Assembly (NCBI GenBank): GCA_965228975.1
Contig: OZ245851.1
Location: forward strand, 2,294,001-2,358,000
Direction of reading: 5' to 3'
From: JAJFJD01 sp965228975
GTDB taxonomy: Bacteria; Pseudomonadota; Alphaproteobacteria; UBA8366
DNA length: 64,000 bases
Positions 8,122 to 16,613 of the stretch are shown piece by piece. The translations under genes were made by a program, and so were the position numbers. Under the pieces are notes generated by a model that worked only from the letters and a program-made list of their open reading frames with translations, made no database searches and had not been told where the DNA came from. Position 1 is the stretch's first letter; the number at the start of each line of letters is the position of its first letter.

Positions 8122-9645
8122 ATGACATCGACCACCGGCGACACGGCGAAACGGGTTCCGTTTCGCGGGCTGATCCTCTTCGGGGTCACGCTGGGGTCGG
8201 GCCTGCAGGGCATGGATACTTTGTTGGCGGCAGTCGCCCTGCCCAACATGCAGGGCGCGCTGTCGGTCTCGCAGGACGAGGTATCCTGGGTGCTGACCGC
8301 CTACCTGATCGCGGTCGCAATCGCCTCGCCGCCCATCGGCTGGCTCAGCCGGCGATTCGGCCGCAAGCGGTTCTTCCTCAGCGTCATCATCGGATTCCTG
8401 ATCTTCTCGATGCTCGCCGGCAGCGCCGACTCGCTGGCGGAGATCGTGACCTACCGGTTCCTGCAGGGCACGTTCGGCGCGGCTCTGGTGCCATTATCGC
8501 ATCACATTCTGTTGGAAACCTACCCGCGCGAGGAACACGGCTTCGCCATGGGCTGGTGGTCGGTCGGCGTGATGATCGGCGCGATCATCGGCCCCACGCT
8601 GGGCGGCGCGCTGACCGAGTTCCTGAGCTGGCGCTGGGTGTTCTACGTCAACGTGCCGGTCGGCGTGGTCGCCTTCACGATCCTGGCGCTGTTCCTGCCC
8701 GAATCCGAACGGGATGTGGAAAAACCGTTCGACTGGTCCGGATTCCTGATCCTGACGGTGGCACTGGCGTCGATGCAGCTGATGCTGGACCGCGGCAACC
8801 GGCTGGACTGGTTCGACTCCACCGAGATCGTGATCGAGGCCGCCATTTTCGTCGGATTCCTGTATCTCTTCATCGTTCATATCCTGACGGCGCGGCAGCC
8901 CTTCCTCGATCCGAGGATCTTTCTGAACCGCAACCTCTCCATCGCCCTGCTGCTGACCACGTTGCACGGCGTCATCCTGGTCGGCCTAACCGGGCTGCTG
9001 CCGCCCTTCCTGCAGAATTTGATGGGCATTCCGGTGCTGACCGTGGGCCTGATCCTGGCGCCGCGCGGGGTCACGACCGCGATCACCGCCACCCTGTCGG
9101 GCCGGTTGCTGGCGAAGTTCGATCCCCGGCCGGTTATTTTGGTCGGGATGTCGCTGCTGGCGCTGTCGATGTGGATGTTGGCCCGCTTCACGCCCGAGAC
9201 GAGCGTGCTCTATTTCGTCATCGTGGTGGCGATCCAAGGCACCGGCTTCGGCATGTTCTTCGTGCCGGTCAACACGATCGCCTTCGGCACCCTGCCGGCA
9301 CATTACCGGGGCGACGCCACCGCCTTCATGAGCCTGCTGCGCAAGATCGGCAGCAGCGTCGGCGTCTCGATCCTGGTCGGACAGTTCATCCGGCAGGCCC
9401 AGACCAACCACGCCGTCCTGTCGCAGAACGTGACCCCGTTCAGCGAAACGCTGCGCCATCAGCCGTTGCCGGACCCGTGGAGCATGAGCAACGTGCCCGG
9501 CCTGGCCGCCCTGGACCGCGAAATCGTCCGGCAGTCGGAATTCATGGCCTATCTGCACGATTTCGAGTGGCTGGCCCTGTTCATCGTGATCTTGATGCCG
9601 CTCGTCCTCTTCATGCAGGACCCGCGCCGGATCCAAGGGAATTAG
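8122..9645 (+). CDS. MFS drug-type exporter, DHA2 family (14 TM)
   Basis: A 507-residue membrane protein with about 14 hydrophobic segments, matching the EmrB/QacA (DHA2) family. Visible features: QGMDTLLAAVALPNM in TM1, DEVSWVLTAYLIAVAI in TM2, the WLSRRFGRKR loop (MFS motif A), and YRFLQGTFGAAL in TM4. Such proteins expel drugs, bile salts or organic acids using proton antiport. No EmrA-type membrane fusion partner is nearby, so a single-membrane exporter is likely. It is closely related to the gene at 12407. It is divergent from hyuA with 217 bases between starts. Confidence 0.9.
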   Translation: MTSTTGDTAKRVPFRGLILFGVTLGSGLQGMDTLLAAVALPNMQGALSVSQDEVSWVLTAYLIAVAIASPPIGWLSRRFGRKRFFLSVIIGFLIFSMLAGSADSLAEIVTYRFLQGTFGAALVPLSHHILLETYPREEHGFAMGWWSVGVMIGAIIGPTLGGALTEFLSWRWVFYVNVPVGVVAFTILALFLPESERDVEKPFDWSGFLILTVALASMQLMLDRGNRLDWFDSTEIVIEAAIFVGFLYLFIVHILTARQPFLDPRIFLNRNLSIALLLTTLHGVILVGLTGLLPPFLQNLMGIPVLTVGLILAPRGVTTAITATLSGRLLAKFDPRPVILVGMSLLALSMWMLARFTPETSVLYFVIVVAIQGTGFGMFFVPVNTIAFGTLPAHYRGDATAFMSLLRKIGSSVGVSILVGQFIRQAQTNHAVLSQNVTPFSETLRHQPLPDPWSMSNVPGLAALDREIVRQSEFMAYLHDFEWLALFIVILMPLVLFMQDPRRIQGN

Positions 9646-9733
9646 CGGCATACCGCCTCTTGCCCGGTCCCGTCACCGGCATGCTATACAGCGCGAAAGC
9701 AACGCCGAATAATCCTTCCAGGAGTTCCGTTCC

Positions 9734-11155
9734 ATGTATATCGACGGCCAGTGGGCCAAGACGAAAGGCACGTTCGAGGTTCTCAACCCGGCGACCGGCG
9801 AGAAGATCGCCGACGTGCCCGACGGCGGCCGGGACGATGCCGTTACGGCCATCGCCGCCGCCCACCGCGCCTTTCCCGCTTGGTCGAACCTGACCGCCTA
9901 CCAGCGCTCCGCCTATCTGTACCGCGCCTATCAGATCATGATGGAACGCAAGGAAGACCTCGCCCGCACGATGACCGAGGAACAGGGCAAGCCGTTGCGC
10001 GCCGCGCGGAACGAAGTGCAATACGGCGCGGATTTCCTGTTGTGGTACGCGGAGGAAGCCAAACGCGTCTACGGCGAGACCATCCCCGCCCCGCGCGGCG
10101 ATCAGCGCTTCGTGGTGCTGCATCAGCCGGTCGGCGTGGTCGCCGCCGTCACGCCGTGGAACTACCCGGTATCGATGATCACGCGCAAGGTCGCGCCCGC
10201 CCTCGCCGCCGGCTGTACCATCGTTCTGAAACCCGCCGAAGCCACGCCGCTCTGCGCCATCGAGATTTTCAAGATCCTCGCCGAGGCCGAAATTCCGGAC
10301 GGCGTTGCCAATCTGGTGACCGCCGCCGACCCGAAACCGATCGGCGACGAGTTCGTGACCAACCCGGCGGTGCGCAAGATCACCTTCACCGGCTCGACCG
10401 GTGTCGGCAAGATGCTGGCGCAGGGTGCCGCGGAGCAGATGAAGCGCATATCGCTGGAACTGGGCGGGCATGCGCCCTTCCTGGTGTTCGACGACGCCAA
10501 CCCGCAATATGCCGCCAAGGGCGCCTCGCTGGTGAAGTTCCTCAACACAGGCCAGGCCTGCATCAGCCCGAACCGCATCTTCGTCCACAAGAGCATCGTC
10601 GAGCCGTTCACCGAGGAATTCGTCTCGCGCGTCACCCGCCTGCGCGGCGGCAACGGCATGGAGGACGGCGTCAGCATCGGGCCGCTGGTCAACCAGGCCG
10701 CCGTCGACAAGGTCGAACGGCAAGTGAACGACGCGGTCGAGAAAGGGGCAACGGTCGGCTGCGGCGGCCATCGCCTGATCGACGACGGGCTGGACAAGGG
10801 CCATTTCTTCGCGCCGACCGTGCTGACCGGCGTTACGCCGGAGATGCGCATCTACCGGGAAGAGACTTTCGGGCCGGTCGCCCCGATCATCGCGTTCGAT
10901 GACGACGAGGAAGCGATCACCATGGCGAACGACACCCATTACGGCCTCGCCGCTTACGTCTACACGCAGAACATCTCGCGCGCGCATCGCATGTTCGAAC
11001 GCCTGCGTTTCGGCATCGTCGGGGTCAACGACATCAACCCGACCGCCGCGGCTGCACCCTTCGGCGGCATGAAGGAAAGCGGCTTGGGCCGCGAGGGCGG
11101 CCGCGAAGGTATCGCCGAATACCTGGAAACCAAGCTCGGCGGCTTTTCGGTTTGA
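9734..11155 (+). CDS. NAD(P)-dependent succinate-semialdehyde-type dehydrogenase
   Basis: A 473-residue class I-like aldehyde dehydrogenase. The catalytic Glu is in LELGGHAPFLVF (near residue 240) and the catalytic Cys in NTGQACISPNRI (near residue 276); PWNYP (near 138) and FTGSTGVGK (near 218) form the NAD(P) site. GQACISPNR and the C-terminal GGMKESGLGREGG are typical of succinate-semialdehyde dehydrogenases (GabD). It would oxidise a semialdehyde to the carboxylate. Neighbours are two MFS exporters and an aldo/keto reductase, which do not fix the substrate. A repeat starts two bases after the stop codon. Confidence 0.88.
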   Translation: MYIDGQWAKTKGTFEVLNPATGEKIADVPDGGRDDAVTAIAAAHRAFPAWSNLTAYQRSAYLYRAYQIMMERKEDLARTMTEEQGKPLRAARNEVQYGADFLLWYAEEAKRVYGETIPAPRGDQRFVVLHQPVGVVAAVTPWNYPVSMITRKVAPALAAGCTIVLKPAEATPLCAIEIFKILAEAEIPDGVANLVTAADPKPIGDEFVTNPAVRKITFTGSTGVGKMLAQGAAEQMKRISLELGGHAPFLVFDDANPQYAAKGASLVKFLNTGQACISPNRIFVHKSIVEPFTEEFVSRVTRLRGGNGMEDGVSIGPLVNQAAVDKVERQVNDAVEKGATVGCGGHRLIDDGLDKGHFFAPTVLTGVTPEMRIYREETFGPVAPIIAFDDDEEAITMANDTHYGLAAYVYTQNISRAHRMFERLRFGIVGVNDINPTAAAAPFGGMKESGLGREGGREGIAEYLETKLGGFSV

Positions 11156-11156
11156 C

Positions 11157-11292
11157 TGGATTCCCGCTTTCGCGGGAATGACGGCATAGTGTGGGTTAAG
11201 GTCGTGCGGAAACACGGGCGGCCAATGCGTATGCAGTCAGGTGTTAAACTTGCGAAAGTCCCTTATGTCATTCCCGCGAAAGCGGGAATCCA
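11157..11292. repeat. Paired palindromic repeat, site B (right-left order)
   Basis: Units at 11157-11182 (TTTC loop) and 11267-11292 (GAAA loop), each with the 8-bp stem ATTCCCGC-N4-GCGGGAAT. The order is the reverse of sites A, C and E, with an 84-base spacer. It begins directly after the stop codon of the dehydrogenase and ends 68 bases before the aldo/keto reductase start. Confidence 0.82.
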
Positions 11293-11360
11293 GGGATTGC
11301 AGAACGCCTGCGCAATGCGGGATGAATGAAACAATAATACGGCACGCGGGAGGACCAGCA

Positions 11361-12341
11361 ATGCGTCAACGTGATTTCGGCAAGACCGGGCTCAAGGTCT
11401 CGGAAATGATCTTCGGCGGCGGCAATGTGGGCGGCCTGCTAATCCGGCAGGACGACGAGACAAAGCGGAAGGCGATCCGCACCGCGCTGGATGCGGGGAT
11501 CAACTGGATCGACACGGCGGCCAGTTACGGCCCCGAAATTTCGGAACAATCCCTCGGTTGGCTGCTGGAGGAGATCGACGATACGCCGTTCGTCTCCACC
11601 AAATTCCGCATCGACCTCGACAGCCCCGACGACATCGCGACCCAGATCGAAAACAGCCTCAGCGGCAGCCTGGAACGGCTGCGCCGCGACAGCGTCGACC
11701 TGCTGCAGTTGCACAACCATATCGGACCGGAAGCGGGCGGTCGGGTGATCACGGTGGATCATGTCCTAGGGCCGAACGGCGTCGCCGACGGGTTGGACCG
11801 CCTAAAGGACAAGGGGTTGATCCGCTTCGCCGGCATTACCGCCCTGAACGACGCGGAGTGCGTGCGCGAAGTGATCGAGAGCGGCCGGATCGATTCCGCC
11901 CAAGTCTACTACAACATCCTCAACCCGAGTGCGGGCCAGGCGATGCCCGGCGGCTGGAAAGGCCACGACCTCGGCAACATGATCGCAAGCTGTAAGGCGA
12001 ACGGCGTCGCGGTCATGGCGATCCGCGTGCTCGCCGCCGGGGTGTTGGCGACCACCGAGCGGCACGGCCGCGAAGGCATGATCACGAAGGAAACCGATCT
12101 GGCGAACGAGGAACGCAGCGCCAAGGCGATCCTGGACGCGCTGGGCGCCGAATACGGCACGCCCGCGCAAACCGCGCTGCGTTTCGTGATCAGCCACCCG
12201 GACATCTCCGGCGCGATCGTGGGCATGGCCGAGCTATCGCACCTCGATGAGGCATTGAAAGCCGTCGAACTCGGCCCCCTGCCCCAGGAGGCACTGGACC
12301 GGATCGCGGCGGTCCATGCATCGAATTTCGGCGCATCGTAA
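11361..12341 (+). CDS. Aldo/keto reductase
   Basis: Start at ATG 11361 with GGGAGG about six bases upstream; 326 residues. The AKR catalytic tetrad is visible: Asp51 (WIDTAASYG), Tyr56, Lys81 (STKFRI) and His118 (LLQLHNH). A (beta/alpha)8 barrel that reduces carbonyls or oxidises sugars with NADPH. The family resemblance is closest to the D-threo-aldose/galactose dehydrogenase-type group (GNVGGLL near the N-terminus). Flanked by the aldehyde dehydrogenase and an MFS gene, all rightward. Substrate unknown. Confidence 0.88.
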   Translation: MRQRDFGKTGLKVSEMIFGGGNVGGLLIRQDDETKRKAIRTALDAGINWIDTAASYGPEISEQSLGWLLEEIDDTPFVSTKFRIDLDSPDDIATQIENSLSGSLERLRRDSVDLLQLHNHIGPEAGGRVITVDHVLGPNGVADGLDRLKDKGLIRFAGITALNDAECVREVIESGRIDSAQVYYNILNPSAGQAMPGGWKGHDLGNMIASCKANGVAVMAIRVLAAGVLATTERHGREGMITKETDLANEERSAKAILDALGAEYGTPAQTALRFVISHPDISGAIVGMAELSHLDEALKAVELGPLPQEALDRIAAVHASNFGAS

Positions 12342-12406
12342 GCCGCTGTAATCGGACATCGAATTTTGAGGGGCTTAGCACCCCAGGCTCGTTGTAATAT
12401 ATCCGG

Positions 12407-13933
12407 GTGACCACCACAGACAGCGACTCCGTACCGTCCATTTCCCTTGGCCGCCGCCGGCTCGTCGCCTGCGCGATGACCACGGCCGCCGCGATTCAGG
12501 GGATGGATACCTTCGCGACGGCGGTGGCGTTGCCGGAAATCCGCGGCAACATGTCGGCCACGCTCGACGAGGCGGCCTGGGTCCTTACCTCTTTTCTCGT
12601 GGCGTCGGCGATCTTCACGCCGCTCTTCGCCTGGCTCAGCAAACGGTTCGGCCAGCGCCGGTTGCTGATCCTGATCACCGTCGGTTTCCTCGTCTGTACC
12701 CTGTTGGTCGCACAGGCGACGACGCTGGGCGAACTCGTGTTCTACCGCTTCATGCAGGGCGTGACCGCCGCCGGCATGGGGCCGTTGAGCCACCAGGTCA
12801 TGCTGGGCGTATACCCGCGCTCACAGTATGGCTCGGCCATCAGTTGGCTGACCGCGGGCCGGATGAGCGGCGTGATGATCGGGCCGCTGATCGGCGGCAT
12901 CCTGACCGAATATCTGAGCTGGCGATGGATCTATCTCAGCAATATTCCGCTCTGCATCCTCGGGCTCTACCTCATCATCCGCTTCGTTCCCGAGGCGAAA
13001 GCAAAGGACCCGCCGAAATTCGATTTCTTCGGGTTCATCGCGCTCAGCATCGCCATCGGGTCGTTGCAGTTGTTCCTCGATCGCGGCGAGCGCCTCGAAT
13101 GGTTCGAATCCACGGAAATCGTCATCTGGTCCGGCCTGTTCATTGCCGCGATGTATCTCTTCGTCGTGCATGTGACCACCCAGCGCAACACCTACGTCAA
13201 TCCGCAGATATTCCTGCAGCGCGACTTCCTGATCGGGTTCTTCTTCATCATCGTGCTGTCGATCATGATCATGGGCTTCGCGGGCCTGCTGCCGTCGGTC
13301 CTGCAGAACCATATGGACTATCCGGTTTCCACCGCCGGCATTTTGATCATGCCGCGGGGCATCGGCACGCTGATCGCGACGATGATCGCCGGGCCCCTGC
13401 TGACCCGCATCCATCCCCGCCCGATCGTCATCGTCGGAATCCTCTGCATGGCCTCCTCGACCTGGCTCATGTCGGAATTCACCCGGGAAGTCGACGCCTG
13501 GACGATCGGCCTGATCGTCACCCTGCAAGGCGCCGGTTTCGGGTTCTTTTCGGTCGCCGTCACGTCGATGGCGTTTCAGACCCTCTCCCCGGCGCTTCGT
13601 CCGGACGGTACGAGCATGCTGAGCCTGGCCCGCCGCATCGGCTCGAGCGTCGGCGTCTCGATCCTGGTCAGCCAGTTGGTGCGCGCCACGCAGGAGAACC
13701 GGTCCGCGTTGATGGAACATATCAGCCTCTACAACGAACTTCTGCGCGGCGACCTGATCCGCGAGCATTGGGACATCGAAACCCTGCGCGGGCTCGGCAG
13801 CCTGCAGCGCGAGATCGAGCAACAGGCCGAGTTCATGGGCTACCTGCACGATTTCCGGCTGATGACCGTGCTGATCCTCCTGCTACTGCCGCTGGTCTTC
13901 TTGATGCGGGGCCAGCCGCCGCCGAAAAAATAG
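12407..13933 (+). CDS. MFS drug-type exporter, DHA2 family (14 TM), paralog of the 8122 gene
   Basis: A 508-residue protein from a GTG at 12407 (a downstream ATG at the MTTAAAIQGMD position is possible). About 14 hydrophobic segments. It shares long identical motifs with the gene at 8122: QGMDT..tAVALP, LDRGxRLEWFxSTEIVI, YLFVVH, and the GSSVGVSILV block near residue 415. No membrane fusion partner is encoded nearby. Probably a proton-driven exporter of the same class. A strong hairpin follows directly after the stop codon. Confidence 0.9.
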   Translation: MTTTDSDSVPSISLGRRRLVACAMTTAAAIQGMDTFATAVALPEIRGNMSATLDEAAWVLTSFLVASAIFTPLFAWLSKRFGQRRLLILITVGFLVCTLLVAQATTLGELVFYRFMQGVTAAGMGPLSHQVMLGVYPRSQYGSAISWLTAGRMSGVMIGPLIGGILTEYLSWRWIYLSNIPLCILGLYLIIRFVPEAKAKDPPKFDFFGFIALSIAIGSLQLFLDRGERLEWFESTEIVIWSGLFIAAMYLFVVHVTTQRNTYVNPQIFLQRDFLIGFFFIIVLSIMIMGFAGLLPSVLQNHMDYPVSTAGILIMPRGIGTLIATMIAGPLLTRIHPRPIVIVGILCMASSTWLMSEFTREVDAWTIGLIVTLQGAGFGFFSVAVTSMAFQTLSPALRPDGTSMLSLARRIGSSVGVSILVSQLVRATQENRSALMEHISLYNELLRGDLIREHWDIETLRGLGSLQREIEQQAEFMGYLHDFRLMTVLILLLLPLVFLMRGQPPPKK

Positions 13934-13935
13934 CA

Positions 13936-13975
13936 AGCGGCCGTTTCGACACGATCCGAAAAGGCCGCTATCTTT
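13936..13975 (+). terminator. Probable rho-independent terminator
   Basis: AGCGGCC (13936-13942) pairs with GGCCGCT (13963-13969); the stem continues inward as GTTTCG with CGAAAA apart from one G-A mismatch, leaving an 8-base loop. It is followed by ATCTTT. It starts three bases after the MFS stop codon. Confidence 0.6.
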
Positions 13976-14018
13976 CGCGTTAACAACCACCCAACGCAAA
14001 TCCAGGGAACCCAGCGCC

Positions 14019-14567
14019 ATGAGCCGACTGCCCGCCATCGACCCCACCGATTACACGCCCGAACAGAAATCCGTCGCCGACGCCATCACCGCCGGCCCGC
14101 GCGGCGAGGTCCGCGGCCCCTTCGTCCCCCTGATGCATAACGCGAAAGCGGCCGACGCCGTGCAGCGCATGGGCGCCTTCCTGCGCTTCGACGGCACCTT
14201 GGACGGGCGGCTGCGCGAGTTGGCGATCATCATGGTCGGCCGTGTCTGGACCGCCCAATACGAATGGTTCGCGCATGCGCGGATCGCGGCCGAGGAAGGC
14301 CTCGCGCAGGACATTATCGACGCAATCGCCAATCGCGAGCGCCCGGCCTTCAAGAACAACGACGAGGAAATCGTCTACAACTTCGTGACCGAACTGCACG
14401 AAACCCGAAAGGTCAGCGACGCCACCTACAAGGCGGCGCTGGATCTGCTCGGCAGCGCCGGACTCGTCGAACTGATCGTCGTCTGCGGCCATTACTCGGT
14501 CGTCTCGATGGTGCTGAATACCTTTGAGATCGAAGTGCCCGGCGGGGCGAAACCGTTGCCGGAATAA
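14019..14567 (+). CDS. Carboxymuconolactone decarboxylase family protein (no CxxC)
   Basis: A 182-residue helical protein of the carboxymuconolactone decarboxylase/AhpD superfamily: RLRELAIIMVGRVWTAQYEW.AHARIAAEEG (residues about 65-95) carries the family Glu and His positions. The CxxC of peroxidase-type (AhpD) members is absent, so a decarboxylase-like or non-redox role is more likely. It is 57 bases upstream of an isocitrate-lyase-superfamily gene in the same direction, and may be co-transcribed with it. Confidence 0.85.
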   Translation: MSRLPAIDPTDYTPEQKSVADAITAGPRGEVRGPFVPLMHNAKAADAVQRMGAFLRFDGTLDGRLRELAIIMVGRVWTAQYEWFAHARIAAEEGLAQDIIDAIANRERPAFKNNDEEIVYNFVTELHETRKVSDATYKAALDLLGSAGLVELIVVCGHYSVVSMVLNTFEIEVPGGAKPLPE

Positions 14568-14624
14568 TGCGCCGCGACGCCCCGACACCAGAACAGCAAG
14601 ACATGAAGTAAAGGAGACGCAGCC

Positions 14625-15485
14625 ATGCGAGCCTCGACCAAACTCAAGCAACTGCTCGATACCGGCAAGACCTTCATCGTGCCCGGGGCCTATGACGGCA
14701 TTTCGGCCCGCATCATCCAGAATGCGGGCGCGGAGATCGTCTACGCCACCGGCGGCGGCATCGCCCGCAGCACCGGCATCCCCGACATGGGCCTGATGTC
14801 GCTGAAGGAGATCACCGACCGGCTGGAAACCATGGTGGACGCCATCGACCTGCCGCTGATCGCCGACATGGATACCGGTTACGGCAACGCGTTGAACGCC
14901 CGCCAGGGCCTGAAGGCGTTCGAACGGGTCGGCGTCGCCGGGTTTCACTTGGAAGACCAGGTGTTTCCCAAGCGTTGCGGCCATTACGAGGGCAAGGCCG
15001 TGGTGCCGGTCGAGGAGTTTTGCTCGAAGATCAAGGCGATCCGCGACGCGCTGACCGACGACGACATGACGATCATCGCCCGCACCGACTGCCTCGCCGG
15101 GGACGGCGTCGACGCCGCGATCGACCGCATGCACAAGGCGATGGAAGCCGGGGCCACCATGGCCTTCGTCGAAGCGCCGACCACGATGGAGGAGATCGAG
15201 AAGATCGCCAGGGAACTGCCCTACCCCAAGCTGCTGAACATGTTCTGGAGCGGCAAGACCCCCGTCGTCCCGCGCGACAAGCTGGAGGAACTGGGCTTCA
15301 ATCTGGTCATCGTACCGAGCGACCTGCAGCGCATCGCGATCCAGGCCATGAAGGAAGCGGCGGAATGCCTGCTGCGCGACGGCCATACCGAGGCGTTGAA
15401 GGACCGCATGGCGTCCTTCCAGGATCGTGAAGCCGCCGTGAACACCGCGCACTACATGGAACTGGACGAGCGCTACGCGATTTAG
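14625..15485 (+). CDS. Isocitrate lyase/PEP mutase family lyase
   Basis: A 286-residue protein with a strong ribosome-binding site (AAAGGAGA). It has the superfamily's metal site in ADMDTGYGN (Asp81, Asp83), Glu110 (FHLEDQ) and the catalytic-loop motif KRCGH (116-120) with the general acid/base Cys118. These fit a C-C lyase such as methylisocitrate lyase, 2,3-dimethylmalate lyase or oxaloacetate decarboxylase, giving pyruvate or a related oxoacid. The next gene is a paralog. Which 2-hydroxy-dicarboxylate it cleaves is not known. Confidence 0.9.
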   Translation: MRASTKLKQLLDTGKTFIVPGAYDGISARIIQNAGAEIVYATGGGIARSTGIPDMGLMSLKEITDRLETMVDAIDLPLIADMDTGYGNALNARQGLKAFERVGVAGFHLEDQVFPKRCGHYEGKAVVPVEEFCSKIKAIRDALTDDDMTIIARTDCLAGDGVDAAIDRMHKAMEAGATMAFVEAPTTMEEIEKIARELPYPKLLNMFWSGKTPVVPRDKLEELGFNLVIVPSDLQRIAIQAMKEAAECLLRDGHTEALKDRMASFQDREAAVNTAHYMELDERYAI

Positions 15486-15512
15486 GGTATAGCGTTCCGG
15501 CCCAACCTCGGT

Positions 15513-15583
15513 GTCATTCCCGCGAAAGCGGGAATCCACCTTAGGCCCCCGGGCACCTGGATTCCCGCTTTCGCGGGAATGAC
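15513..15583. repeat. Paired palindromic repeat, site C (left-right order)
   Basis: Units at 15513-15538 (GAAA loop) and 15558-15583 (TTTC loop), 19 bases apart, each with the ATTCCCGC-N4-GCGGGAAT stem. It sits between the two paralogous lyase genes, 27 bases after one stop and 39 bases before the next start. Confidence 0.85.
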
Positions 15584-15622
15584 GGTAGTCTTGGGGAAAC
15601 CAACCCACATCCGAGGCCCCCG

Positions 15623-16600
15623 ATGAAAGACGCCAAATCGAAACGCCGCGCCCTGCGCGACCGGCTCAACAGCGGCAAGCTGCTGGTCGCCCCCGGCGCG
15701 CATAACGGCCTGAGCGCCCGGCTGGTGCAGGAGGCGGGCTTCGAGGCGGTCTACATGACCGGGTCCGGCGTGGCCAACACGCTGACCGGCGGCGCGGATG
15801 TGGGCCTGCTGACGATGAGCGAGATGACCATGATGGCCCGCTTCATGGCGCAGGCGGCGGACGACATCCCCGTCATCTCCGACGCGGATACCGGCTACGG
15901 CAACGCGATCAACGTGATCCGCACGGTGCGCGAGTTCGAGCTGACCGGCATCGCGGGCATCCATATCGAGGATCAGGTGAACCCGAAACGCTGCGGCTCG
16001 ATCGCGGGCAAGGAGATCATCCCGGTCGACGAGGCCTGCGGCAAGATCCGCGCGGCGGCGGACGCCCGCACCGACCCGGACTTCACCATCATCGCGCGCA
16101 CCGACGCGCGTGGCGCGGTCGGCTTCGACGAAGCGGTGGCGCGCGGCAAGGCCTATGCGGACGCGGGCGCGGACATGATCTTCCCGGACGCCCTGCTCTC
16201 GGTCGAGGAATACGAAACCTTCGCCAAGGAGGTGCCCGGCCCGAAGCTGTTTAACATGGGCGGCTACGCCAAGAAGCGCACCACGCCGAAAATGCCGCTG
16301 CAACAGGTCGAGGACATGGGCTATGCGGTCTGCATCCTGCCGCTATTGGCGCTGCGCGCGGGCGTGCAGGCGATGATCGACACCCTGGCCGGCTTCAAGC
16401 AGGACGGCATCGAATACGAACTCCGCCAGTTGGAGGCGTTCACCGATCAACCGGTGGAGAACTGGTACGAGTTCACCGGCATCGCCGCGATCCGCGACCT
16501 GGAAGACCGCTACATGCCGAAAGACGCCATCGAACAACGCTACGCCGGTACGGCGGGCCACAAGCCCGGCGACAAGGACAATGTGCGCGGGATGGAATGA
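15623..16600 (+). CDS. Isocitrate lyase/PEP mutase family lyase (longer paralog)
   Basis: A 325-residue paralog of the preceding lyase. SDADTGYGN (Asp87, Asp89), Glu117 (IHIEDQ) and KRCGS (122-126, Cys124) are present; the last residue of the usual K-[KR]-C-G-H motif is Ser instead of His. The C-terminus is about 35 residues longer than the paralog and includes LEDRYMPKDAIEQRY, probably part of the swapped helix or lid. It is likely a methylisocitrate-lyase-like enzyme. The acnA start codon lies 13 bases beyond its stop, so the two are probably co-transcribed. Confidence 0.88.
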   Translation: MKDAKSKRRALRDRLNSGKLLVAPGAHNGLSARLVQEAGFEAVYMTGSGVANTLTGGADVGLLTMSEMTMMARFMAQAADDIPVISDADTGYGNAINVIRTVREFELTGIAGIHIEDQVNPKRCGSIAGKEIIPVDEACGKIRAAADARTDPDFTIIARTDARGAVGFDEAVARGKAYADAGADMIFPDALLSVEEYETFAKEVPGPKLFNMGGYAKKRTTPKMPLQQVEDMGYAVCILPLLALRAGVQAMIDTLAGFKQDGIEYELRQLEAFTDQPVENWYEFTGIAAIRDLEDRYMPKDAIEQRYAGTAGHKPGDKDNVRGME

Positions 16601-16613
16601 CGGGAGACATCGT

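Noticed and set aside
7905..8249. N-terminal extension of hyuA to 8249
   Set aside because: It overlaps the divergent MFS gene and lies outside the family's N-terminus; the GTG at 7904 has a ribosome-binding site.
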